Assembly: GCA_945872855.1 (NCBI GenBank)
Contig: CAMCAW010000011.1
Coordinates: 1-35,442, forward strand
DNA length: 35,442 nt
From: Rickettsia typhi
GTDB taxonomy: Bacteria > Pseudomonadota > Alphaproteobacteria > Rickettsiales > UBA1997
Direction: 5' to 3'
Shown here: piece by piece, positions 27,375-35,442 of the stretch
Layout: the number at the start of each line of letters is the position of its first letter
Position numbering within the stretch: the first letter of the stretch is position 1
Program-made: the position numbers and the translations under genes
Notes under the pieces: generated by a model
Seen by the model: the letters and a program-made list of their open reading frames with translations, nothing else
What the model was told of the DNA's origin: nothing
Database searches by the model: none

Positions 27375-28085
27375 GAAGGGAGCGTCCATAACTCCGTGTC
27401 AAATCCTAATTTAGGCTAAATCTAATTTCAGCCTGCCTGAAAAAAATATATCCAGCTGCCCAACAATCAGGCTCCAATTTTGCACTGGCTGATTATTCCA
27501 TTTCTTCGCGATATTTTTAATCGCCAAATAAATTAATTTCTCAAGCGCTGCTTGGCTGGTAAAAGAGCCATTAGTTTTAGTAACCTTACGGATCTGCCTG
27601 TGCAGGCCCTCCACAGCATTTGTAACATAAATCATTTTCCGAATCTCCCCTCAGAACATTTAAAATATCGCGATAAATTATGCCGGTTATTATTCCAAGA
27701 TTTTAGAACTAGCGGATATTTTTGCCCCATTTTTCTTCAAGGTCGACGAGCCTGACTTCCGCTAAATCCTTGCTGTTAGCCTTGTAAAATTCCTTCAAAT
27801 CCACCATAAATTCTTTCTGATTTTTTGACGCAATATATTTAAAGAATTTCTAATTTGATGAATCACACAAAGCTGAATTTCTGTTTTGGGGAATATTGAA
27901 TTTATTGCTTCTGGACAAGTTTTACTTACAACTCATTCCTTTAAAAAAAATAAATATTTATGAGTAAGGCCTTTGAGAATCAATACAAGCGATAAGAATA
28001 TCTTTAACGCCTCGATTTTGTAGATCAGTTAAATTGATGATTTAGAAATTTCTATTCCGTAAATTTCTTCAATATAGCGGAACTT
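27375..28085 (-). mobile_element. Decayed IS256-family insertion sequence, one end retained
   Basis: Minus strand: IEEIYGIEISKSSI, LQNRGVKDILIACID, PEAINSIFPKTEIQLCVIHQIRNSL, YVTNAVEGLHRQIRKVTKTNGSFTSQAALEKLIYLAIKNIAKKWNNQPVQNWSLIVGQL, spread over several frames with stops. Terminal-repeat-like GGGAGCGTCCATAACTCCGTGTCAAA near 27378. Confidence 0.85.
27411..28085 (-). pseudogene. IS256-family transposase pseudogene
   Basis: The C-terminal 74 aa are intact at 27411-27635; upstream fragments are frameshifted, contain stops and lack a central block. Confidence 0.88.
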
Positions 28086-28106
28086 TTTAAGCTAGGAAGA
28101 TTTTTA

Positions 28107-29342
28107 CTATTTAAAAGAATTAAGAATTTCTAACAAATCGCTCTGCTGCAATTTAAAATCACTATCAATCCAAAGTTTTTTTGTTTGCGACAAAACCCTT
28201 CCAATCTCTTTTCCTCTAATTCCCCGCACCATCAAATCATCGCCATTAATTGGAAAATTTGGCAAAACAAAATCATCAATAAATTTTAATAATTTTTTTG
28301 CCTCGCTAATCTCATAAGAATTTTGCGATAAGCTAAGCAAATAAAAATCGCGCACAAAATGTTTTTCTTCAAACACCAACAACTCTCTCAGAGCTTTATA
28401 ATCGAGGCTTAAGGTGGTATTGCAAGTTTTTACAAACAAGAATCTGAAATATTCTTTTTCGTGATTTGAGAAATTTAAATGCAAGAAAGCTTCCTGCAGA
28501 TTAATGCCTTGATCAAAAATTAAAGCTGCGAATTTAAGATGGTCAGAAAGATTGATTTTAAAGGGCTCTTCAAGACTTAATATTTTTTTTAAATTTTCAA
28601 TTTGTAACTTTGCAGAAAAAATTTCTGCTCTAATTCCACAATTTTCTAATTCTTCAAAAATCCATATTAATCTCTCATTTTCAGCCGCTGCAAAAGTTTT
28701 TAAAATTTCGTTTCTAATTCTATCGGCCGATAAAAATTTAATACTATTTTTATGAGTAATACATGCTTCTAACCCTTCATTATCAAGCTCTGCGGCATAT
28801 CTGCAACTAAAGCGGAAAAAACGCAAAATTCGCAAAAAATCTTCTTCAATTCTTTGCGAGGCGTCGCCAATAAATTTAACTTTGCGAGACTTTAAATCAG
28901 AAATTCCATCGAAGTAATCATGCACCAAGCCTTGATTATCAAGGTAAAGCGCGTTCATAGTGAAATCACGACGAGCGGCATCAAAAAAATAATCATCAAT
29001 AAATTCTGGTTCACAATGACGACCATTATGCTCGCTATCCTTACGCAGAGTAGTGATCTCGAAATGTTGATGATTAATAACAGCAGTAATCGTGCCAAAC
29101 TTAATGCCCGTTGGAACCGCGTGAATATTATTTTGCAACAGAATTTCTATTACTTTTTGTGGCAAAAATTTTGTAGCAAAATCGAAATCTTTCGCTTTCA
29201 ATCCCATTATACTATCCCTTACACAACCACCAACCAAGCGGATTGCATCACTATCTTCTTTCAAAAAAATCTCAAAAATTTTTTTAACTTCTAGCGGAAG
29301 ATTTTTGATTAAGTCTGGATTTGAAAAAGTTTTTCCCGTCAT
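28107..29342 (-). CDS. tRNA nucleotidyltransferase / poly(A) polymerase family protein (class II, CCA-adding type)
   Basis: AIRLVGGCVRDSIMGLKAKDFDFATKFLP, ARRDFTMNALYLD, RIEEDFLRILRFFRFSCRYA. Confidence 0.93.
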   Translation of the reverse strand: MTGKTFSNPDLIKNLPLEVKKIFEIFLKEDSDAIRLVGGCVRDSIMGLKAKDFDFATKFLPQKVIEILLQNNIHAVPTGIKFGTITAVINHQHFEITTLRKDSEHNGRHCEPEFIDDYFFDAARRDFTMNALYLDNQGLVHDYFDGISDLKSRKVKFIGDASQRIEEDFLRILRFFRFSCRYAAELDNEGLEACITHKNSIKFLSADRIRNEILKTFAAAENERLIWIFEELENCGIRAEIFSAKLQIENLKKILSLEEPFKINLSDHLKFAALIFDQGINLQEAFLHLNFSNHEKEYFRFLFVKTCNTTLSLDYKALRELLVFEEKHFVRDFYLLSLSQNSYEISEAKKLLKFIDDFVLPNFPINGDDLMVRGIRGKEIGRVLSQTKKLWIDSDFKLQQSDLLEILNSFK

Positions 29343-29424
29343 TTTTTAGGAATTTTTTAAAAAAATTTTATTTTTTTCTAATCGCAAGCTGCCATTTTTT
29401 TAAAATAAAAACAGCTGCAAAAAA

Positions 29425-30249
29425 CTAGATCGCTATTAAAAAAATTCCCGATTCATCAGCTAATTTAGCTACTTCACCTTTGTCAATAATTAGCGTTACA
29501 CCAGCTTGAATCGCAATTCCATTGATTCCATGCAACTTGCAATTTTTAATTGTATCGACACCAATCGTTGGCAAATCAACTTTGCCTGATTGATTTAATT
29601 TTTTCATCTTCACTAAAATTGCATCTTTCTTAAAGGCAATATTGAGATCGCCACACCTTTTAATCATGGCGTCCGTGCCTTCTGCCGCCTCAACTGCAAT
29701 GATTTGTTTTTGCGCCACAATCACAGATTGTCCAATATCAAATTCAGACATTGTACGAATAGCCTTGCGCGCCAAGTCAATATCTGCAAGGCTTTGCGCA
29801 GTTGGCTGCAATTTTGTTAATACTGATTTCTTTGCTACAATATCGTTTAAAAATTCATCAATCTTCACAATTTTTAATCCTTCTTTTTCAAAAAAGTTAA
29901 TTACGGCCCTTAGAACCGCATCATCTCCAAGAATTTTACTCGCAATAATTTTTGCCAATAAAATTGCACCTTTTTTATCAACCTTAATCTCAGAAAAACT
30001 AGGCTTATTAACTGCGCCAATAAAAATAAGATTCTTAATTTGATTTTGCTGCAAAATTTCAAGAAATTTTCCAACGCTGCCGTAATGCAATTTGATTGGG
30101 CTGAGCGCAGAATAATCAATTTCATAATCCTCAGATTCAAGCAAGAATAACAAAAATTTTCTGCCATTTTTCTGACAATTTTCAATCAACATTTTTGGCA
30201 AAGCGCCGCGTCCAGCAAAAATTGCAATTGGCTCTGATGATGGAATCAT
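29425..30249 (-). CDS. lpxI: UDP-2,3-diacylglucosamine pyrophosphatase LpxI (DUF1009)
   Basis: IAIFAGRGALPKMLIENC, GDDAVLRAVINFFEKEG, VAQKQIIAVEAAEGTDAMIKR, KVDLPTIGVDTI. Confidence 0.92.
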   Translation of the reverse strand: MIPSSEPIAIFAGRGALPKMLIENCQKNGRKFLLFLLESEDYEIDYSALSPIKLHYGSVGKFLEILQQNQIKNLIFIGAVNKPSFSEIKVDKKGAILLAKIIASKILGDDAVLRAVINFFEKEGLKIVKIDEFLNDIVAKKSVLTKLQPTAQSLADIDLARKAIRTMSEFDIGQSVIVAQKQIIAVEAAEGTDAMIKRCGDLNIAFKKDAILVKMKKLNQSGKVDLPTIGVDTIKNCKLHGINGIAIQAGVTLIIDKGEVAKLADESGIFLIAI

Positions 30250-30285
30250 AAAAATAATTTTGTCGTAACAATAAAAAATCTTAAA

Positions 30286-31038
30286 TCACCCTGCATGGTT
30301 CAAACTAGAGGCCCCGTCAACAAAAATAATCTCGCCGCTAATAAAATCATTCGCCAACAAAAACTCTAATGTTTGACAAATATTTTTCGCCTCACCTTTT
30401 TTATGCAGCGGAATTCTTTTGATTAATTTTTCAACATATTCTGGCGCGCTTTTTTTCTCGTTAACATTGTTAAGAATAAACCCCGGAGCAATGCCATTCA
30501 CCCTAATATTTGGCGCCAATTCAAGTGCTAACATTTTTGTTAATTCAGCTAAATTTTTTTTGCTAAGCAGGTAATAAAAATAATTTGTATCGAAGCGCGC
30601 AATGTTTTTATCGATCATGTTTATAATCTGCGCATCATTGATTTTGCTAGATATAACGTGCTTCGCAAATTCTTTTGCTAAAATTAATGGCGAGATAAAA
30701 TGTATATTTAGATTATCCATCAACTCACTTTCTGGCGCTGTTAAAAATTTTGACTCGTGAAAAACTGAAGCGTTATTGACCAATAAATTTAGGTGCGGAA
30801 ATTTTTTTATAACATCTATAGCTAACTTTTTCGCTGCTGCAAATTGCTGCAAATCGCCCTGAAAAATTTCGCATTCTACTTTAAATTTTTGCTTAATTTC
30901 ATCAGCTATTTTCTGCGCTTCTGCTTTCGAATTATTATAGTGAATTGCAATATCAAAACCCTGTTCAGCCAATGTATAAGCCATTTCAAGGCCTAATCTT
31001 TTTGCTGATCCAGTAATTAATGCCGCACTATTCTTCAT
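30286..31038 (-). CDS. Short-chain dehydrogenase/reductase, pteridine-reductase/FolM-like
   Basis: [59 protein letters not shown] opens at 31077; the internal ATG at 31038 ([11 protein letters not shown]) fits better. Confidence 0.82.
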   Translation of the reverse strand: MKNSAALITGSAKRLGLEMAYTLAEQGFDIAIHYNNSKAEAQKIADEIKQKFKVECEIFQGDLQQFAAAKKLAIDVIKKFPHLNLLVNNASVFHESKFLTAPESELMDNLNIHFISPLILAKEFAKHVISSKINDAQIINMIDKNIARFDTNYFYYLLSKKNLAELTKMLALELAPNIRVNGIAPGFILNNVNEKKSAPEYVEKLIKRIPLHKKGEAKNICQTLEFLLANDFISGEIIFVDGASSLNHAG

Positions 31039-32053
31039 TTTGTTTTCTATATTCTTCAATATTTTTATAAAGTGCACGCAACACTTCCTTTACACCTTTA
31101 TTGGTTGCAGCAGAAATTGTAAAAACTTTTTGCTTTTTGCCATATTTTTTAGCGATAAAATTTTGTAATTTTTTGGTTTTATCCTTCAACTCTTCCTCGC
31201 TAAGAAGATCTATTTTATTGAGCGCAACGATTTCTACTTTTTCAAGCAACTCTTCACTATAGCCTGCAAGCTCGCCTCTAATTATGCGATAATTTTCGAG
31301 CACATCTTCTGCAGAAGCATCGATTAAATGCAGCAAAACACCACATCTTTCAACATGGCGCAAGAAGCGATCGCCAAGGCCACGCCCTTCAGATGCGCCT
31401 TCAATTAATCCCGGAATATCAGCCAAAACAAATTCGTGATTATCGATATAAACTACGCCTAATTGTGGCTTTAAAGTTGTAAAAGGATAATCGGCGATTT
31501 TTGGTTTAGCGCGAGTTGTGGCGGCGAGAAAGGTTGATTTTCCTGCATTGGGCATGCCTAACAAACCAGAATCGGATAATAACTTTAGCTGCAATCTCAC
31601 CCAAAATTTTTCACCCGCCTCACCCGGTTGAGCATAAGTTGGCGCTTGTTTTACAGAAGATTTAAAGTTGCTATTGCCAAGCCCACCACGCCCGCCACGC
31701 GAGATAATAACCAGCTCGCCGGGCGTCATCATGTCGGCCAATATTTCAGAGGTATCTTCACGAAAAATTTGCGTGCCAAGCGGAACTTTCAGAACTAAAT
31801 CATCGCCCGAAATACCGCTTCTATTGGCGCCTTGACCGCGCTTGCCATTGTCTGCAGCAAAATGTTGCTGATAACGATAATCGATCAAAGTGTTGAGATC
31901 TTTGGTGCATTCAAAAATGATACTACCGCCGCGCCCGCCGTCGCCGCCATCGGGCCCGCCTTCAGCAATAAATTTCTCGCGGCGAAAACTTGAGGCTCCA
32001 GCCCCGCCACTGCCAGATTGAATACAGATTTTTGCTTCGTCGATGAATTGCAT
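31028..32053 (-). CDS. obgE: GTPase ObgE/CgtA
   Basis: Glycine-rich Obg fold ([30 protein letters not shown]), [40 protein letters not shown]. Confidence 0.97.
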   Translation of the reverse strand: MQFIDEAKICIQSGSGGAGASSFRREKFIAEGGPDGGDGGRGGSIIFECTKDLNTLIDYRYQQHFAADNGKRGQGANRSGISGDDLVLKVPLGTQIFREDTSEILADMMTPGELVIISRGGRGGLGNSNFKSSVKQAPTYAQPGEAGEKFWVRLQLKLLSDSGLLGMPNAGKSTFLAATTRAKPKIADYPFTTLKPQLGVVYIDNHEFVLADIPGLIEGASEGRGLGDRFLRHVERCGVLLHLIDASAEDVLENYRIIRGELAGYSEELLEKVEIVALNKIDLLSEEELKDKTKKLQNFIAKKYGKKQKVFTISAATNKGVKEVLRALYKNIEEYRKQNEE

Positions 32054-32068
32054 ATTTTTTTATAATGT

Positions 32069-32812
32069 CTATTGCGAGAAGTCGATTACGCCATTGCTCG
32101 CTAAAATGAATTTGTCGTTTTCGATAACCTTGCCTCCAGCCTCGCGCACCAAGAGCATGAACGGTTTTAGATATTCGTAATTCCAATTTTTAAAGAAGGC
32201 TAAATCGAAGCGCGAACTTGATAAATATGCAAGCTCTAAAGTGCGGCAGCCATAGTTGCGCAAGCCATAGCTCTTCAATTTTAACGATTCACGAACTTCT
32301 TTGGTGAAGTATGAATTATCGTCTAGAGACAGTAACGGCACATCGCTAATTCCTCTTTTTGAAACACGAAGGCGACGGTTGTTTAAGTAGGCTCCGAAGC
32401 CTTTTTCGCAATAATAAAGTTCGCTGCCAATAACTTTGCTAATTGCAACCGAGATCGATTCTTTCGTGCCATCTGGGCTGATATGTTCAATTGCCACCGC
32501 AACCGTGAAGTCTGGAATGCTTCGCACCAAGCTGCTCAAGCCATCAACAACAAAAATTGTGAATGAATATTCTGCGTTGGCGCTGCGGATAATTTTTTCA
32601 CCATCAGAAAATATAATGTTATATTCTGGACGAAATTTTGTAAGGTCGTCTATCAGGATTTCCTTGATGCGGTTGTAGCACGCATTGGCAAATTTGATTG
32701 CCGAAACTGGATTGGTTTGCAAGTTTTCTAACTCAGAAAAATCGCGCGGTAAACGATCTGTGGCTTTTTCGATGGCCTTAAGAACGATGTTTAAATTTGC
32801 ACTATATCTCAT
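32069..32812 (-). CDS. Inositol monophosphatase family protein (SuhB-like), metal-binding motifs degenerate
   Basis: Overall IMPase layout with LLVREAGGKV near the C-terminus and FVVDGLSS at the position of DPIDGT. Confidence 0.75.
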   Translation of the reverse strand: MRYSANLNIVLKAIEKATDRLPRDFSELENLQTNPVSAIKFANACYNRIKEILIDDLTKFRPEYNIIFSDGEKIIRSANAEYSFTIFVVDGLSSLVRSIPDFTVAVAIEHISPDGTKESISVAISKVIGSELYYCEKGFGAYLNNRRLRVSKRGISDVPLLSLDDNSYFTKEVRESLKLKSYGLRNYGCRTLELAYLSSSRFDLAFFKNWNYEYLKPFMLLVREAGGKVIENDKFILASNGVIDFSQ

Positions 32813-32814
32813 TT

Positions 32815-33006
32815 TTATTCACTTTTTAATAATAGGTCTTTTAACTTAGCAATATCGGCGTCCTTCTGCTGTTCGTTTATCTTCTCGGGGTTAGCCGGAT
32901 CTGGAACTTCAGCAAAATTTGGTGGTATAATTAATGGATCGTCAGGCGTTTTATTTGCGCAAGAATTGAGTAGAAAAATTGTTAAAAATAAAATTGATTT
33001 TTTCAT
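32815..33006 (-). CDS. Small lipoprotein, possibly a reduced DUF3035/BamF-like protein
   Basis: Lipobox LLNSC; TPDDPLIIPPNFAEVPDP resembles the start of DUF3035 proteins; ATGA overlap with lspA. Confidence 0.6.
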   Translation of the reverse strand: MKKSILFLTIFLLNSCANKTPDDPLIIPPNFAEVPDPANPEKINEQQKDADIAKLKDLLLKSE

Positions 33007-33500
33007 TTTTTTTGCAGAATTAAATCTTCGATTAGCAATAATGCAACTCCTATAAACACAAATGAATCAGCTAGATTAAAGGCTGGCCAGTGATAGGAAG
33101 CAAGATGAAAATCAAGAAAATCAGCAACGGCGCCATTTTTAATGCGGTCTGCAAGATTGCCTAGAGCCCCGCCAATTATAAGCCCAAGCGCCCAAGTTAA
33201 GTATAATTTTTGGTTGCGATAAAGCCAGACCAGCATTACAACCGTAATGATTGCAACGATTGCAGAGAAAATAATTTGGCCAAATTCTAAGTTATTAAAC
33301 ATGCCGAAGCTAACGCCATGGTTCCATACGCGTACTAAATTGAAAAAACTAAAAACTTCAATATGATCTAGTGGGACTTGGCTTTCTAGGGTTTCGAAGG
33401 CTAGTCTTTTTGAAAATAAATCAAGAAACATCGCGATAATTGCAATAAAGACGCCCAAGAAAAATAGTTTTTTGTTTTTAAAAAAGCCAGTTAGAGTCAT
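33003..33500 (-). CDS. lspA: Lipoprotein signal peptidase (signal peptidase II)
   Basis: NLVRVWNHGVSFGMF, GGALGNLADRIKNGAVADFLDFH, WPAFNLADSFVFIG. ORF opens at 33542; the ATG at 33500 (MTLTGFFKNKK) is a likely start. Confidence 0.94.
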   Translation of the reverse strand: MTLTGFFKNKKLFFLGVFIAIIAMFLDLFSKRLAFETLESQVPLDHIEVFSFFNLVRVWNHGVSFGMFNNLEFGQIIFSAIVAIITVVMLVWLYRNQKLYLTWALGLIIGGALGNLADRIKNGAVADFLDFHLASYHWPAFNLADSFVFIGVALLLIEDLILQKK

Positions 33501-33616
33501 GTATTGCTTTGGAGTTGTTGAGTATAAATTATGACATTCCACAAATTTTTATGCGGACTAAATTTTTTAGAAATCGCTATATTTATAGCGCGCGAGTATA
33601 ACAAAACAAAATTAAC

Positions 33617-34531
33617 ATGAAAATAATTTTTATGGGCACGCCGCAATTTGCCTGCCCTACTTTGCAAAAATTAATTGCGGATCCAAGTTTTGAAATTGTC
33701 GCCGTTTATACGCGAGAGCCACAGATCGCGGGCCGCGGGCATAAATTAAGCAATTCGCCAATTCATGATTTGGCATTGCAACATGGCTTGCGAGTTATCA
33801 CACCCAAAACTTTGCGCAATCCACAAATTCAGCAAGAATTTCGCGAACTGGGCGCTGATGCGGCCGTAGTGGTTGCATATGGTTTAATTTTGCCGCCAGA
33901 AATTTTGCAAGCAACAAAACTTGGCTGCATTAATCTTCATCCGTCATTACTGCCACGCTGGCGCGGGCCATCTCCAATTCAATATACATTTTTTGGTGGC
34001 GATGAAGAAATTGGCGTTACAATAATTCAGATGGATGCAGGAATTGACAGTGGCGATATGATTTTGCAGCAAAAATTTCCACTACAAAAAAACGATAATT
34101 ATGGAAATTTAGCGCCAAAATTAGCTGAGCTCGGAGCCAATATGATCATAGAATCACTTCAAAATTTGCGCGATGGCAATGCAGCTTTAACCAAGCAAAA
34201 TCAAGCCTTGGCAACATTTAGCAAAAAGTTAGAAAAATCTCAAAGCAAGATTGATTGGAATTTATCGGCTGAAGAAATATTGCATAAAATTCGCGGCTTA
34301 AGCGGCTCGCTTACGGCTTATTTTGAATTTAATGGCGAAATAATAAAAATTTACGAAGCGGAAATTGTTAGCGAAAGCGATAACGTAAAGCCTTCTGAGG
34401 TCTTTATTGATCATGCAAATAATCAGATTATTATTCAATGCGGCAAAGATCGAATTAAGCCATTAGTTTTACAGAAATCTGGAAAAAAAGCGATGACGAG
34501 TAGGGAATTTTTAAATGGGATTAAAATTTAG
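33617..34531 (+). CDS. fmt: Methionyl-tRNA formyltransferase
   Basis: KIIFMGTPQFACPTL, GCINLHPSLLPRWRGPSPIQ, QMDAGIDSGDM. Confidence 0.97.
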   Translation: MKIIFMGTPQFACPTLQKLIADPSFEIVAVYTREPQIAGRGHKLSNSPIHDLALQHGLRVITPKTLRNPQIQQEFRELGADAAVVVAYGLILPPEILQATKLGCINLHPSLLPRWRGPSPIQYTFFGGDEEIGVTIIQMDAGIDSGDMILQQKFPLQKNDNYGNLAPKLAELGANMIIESLQNLRDGNAALTKQNQALATFSKKLEKSQSKIDWNLSAEEILHKIRGLSGSLTAYFEFNGEIIKIYEAEIVSESDNVKPSEVFIDHANNQIIIQCGKDRIKPLVLQKSGKKAMTSREFLNGIKI

Positions 34532-34550
34532 CACGAAATCCCTCCCAACT

Positions 34551-35442
34551 CTACTTATCCATCTCAATCTCAAACTGCTTCGAATATAGATTAGCGTAAG
34601 CCCCACCCTTCTCCAACAATTCTTTATGCGTGCCAGATTCAATAATTTCGCCATGCGAAATCACAAAAATCTTATGAGCATGAATCACCGTAGAAAGCCT
34701 GTGCGCAATCACCAGAGTAGTACGATTTTGCATTAAAGTATTAAGCGCGTCTTTAATTAAACGCTCTGAAACTGGATCGAGAGAAGAAGTCGCCTCATCT
34801 AACAACAAGATTGGCGCGTTGTATAAAATGGCGCGCGCAATAGCAATACGCTGCCTTTGTCCGCCAGAAAGACGAATGCCATTTTGGCCAATTTTTGTAT
34901 GATAACCCAAAGGTAATTCTTTAATAAATTCGTCCGCCTCCGCCAATTGCGCGGCTTTGACGATTTCTTCTTCGCTAGCATTTACTTTGCCATAACGAAT
35001 ATTTTCGATGATCGTATCGTCAAAAAGCATCACTTCTTGATTTACCACCGACATGCTTCCGCGCAGTGATTTCAAGGTTACATCACGAATATCATGTCCA
35101 TCAACTTTAATTGCGCCAGAGAGCGGATCGTAAAACCTAAGAATCATGCTCATGATAGTAGATTTACCGCCACCAGAATGCCCCACAAGCGCTACAGTCT
35201 TGCCCGCAGGGATTTCAATATTTACAGAACGCAGTGCGAGTCTATCTTCTATATAGCCAAAATTTACATTTTCAAACTTAATTTCGCCATTGACATTGCT
35301 GAGCTCGACAGCATTTGGTTTATTGACAATTTCCTGTTTTTCATCAAGCAATTGATAAAATCTTGTTGCTGCCGCAAGCCCCGTTTGCACGCCAGAATTC
35401 ATGCCAGAGACCGATTTTAAAGGACGGTAAGCCATCATCATC
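34551..35442 (-). CDS. ABC exporter, ATPase half (MsbA-like lipid/multidrug exporter), truncated by the right edge
   Basis: Walker A GHSGGGKST, signature LSGGQRQRIAIARAIL, Walker B ILLLDEATSSLD, H-loop VIAHRLSTV; remains open at the window end. Confidence 0.9.
   Translation of the reverse strand, partial: MMMAYRPLKSVSGMNSGVQTGLAAATRFYQLLDEKQEIVNKPNAVELSNVNGEIKFENVNFGYIEDRLALRSVNIEIPAGKTVALVGHSGGGKSTIMSMILRFYDPLSGAIKVDGHDIRDVTLKSLRGSMSVVNQEVMLFDDTIIENIRYGKVNASEEEIVKAAQLAEADEFIKELPLGYHTKIGQNGIRLSGGQRQRIAIARAILYNAPILLLDEATSSLDPVSERLIKDALNTLMQNRTTLVIAHRLSTVIHAHKIFVISHGEIIESGTHKELLEKGGAYANLYSKQFEIEMDK

Noticed and set aside
27552-27755. 67-aa plus-strand ORF in the gap-cca interval
   Set aside because: Lies antisense within the IS256 transposase relic; no independent support.
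28920-29294. 124-aa plus-strand ORF opposite the tRNA nucleotidyltransferase gene
   Set aside because: Antisense to a conserved gene carrying all expected motifs.
1-35442. CRISPR array, prophage or toxin-antitoxin/defence island
   Set aside because: No regularly spaced repeats, phage structural genes, integrase or recognisable toxin-antitoxin pair were seen; only an IS256 relic.

Overview
AT-rich alphaproteobacterial chromosome segment. The gene content suggests a Rickettsiales- or Holosporales-like host-associated lineage, but that is inference from gene families only. Most of the window is housekeeping DNA: two class A PBPs flanking an AMIN-domain amidase, pabC-pabB-tag, an ATP-cone-less nrdA, tRNA-Glu(UUC), nuoL, lolA, tolR-tolA, gap, a tRNA nucleotidyltransferase, lpxI, obgE, lspA, fmt and the C-terminal part of an MsbA-like ABC exporter. 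The parts that deserve a second look are: (i) a >1198-aa multi-module midasin/MoxR-like AAA+ protein that runs off the left edge; (ii) a type IV prepilin N-terminus fused to a probable LamG-like jelly-roll, directly behind tolR-tolA; (iii) a probable tandem NrdR-box operator in front of nrdA; (iv) a tandem outer-membrane beta-barrel family containing an internally deleted pseudogene; (v) a PopZ-like protein with a duplicated acidic 14-aa repeat; (vi) an inositol-monophosphatase homologue whose metal-binding motifs look degenerate; (vii) a decayed one-ended IS256-family relic. I found no CRISPR array, prophage or clear defence island. I could not run any search; family calls come from motif reading.
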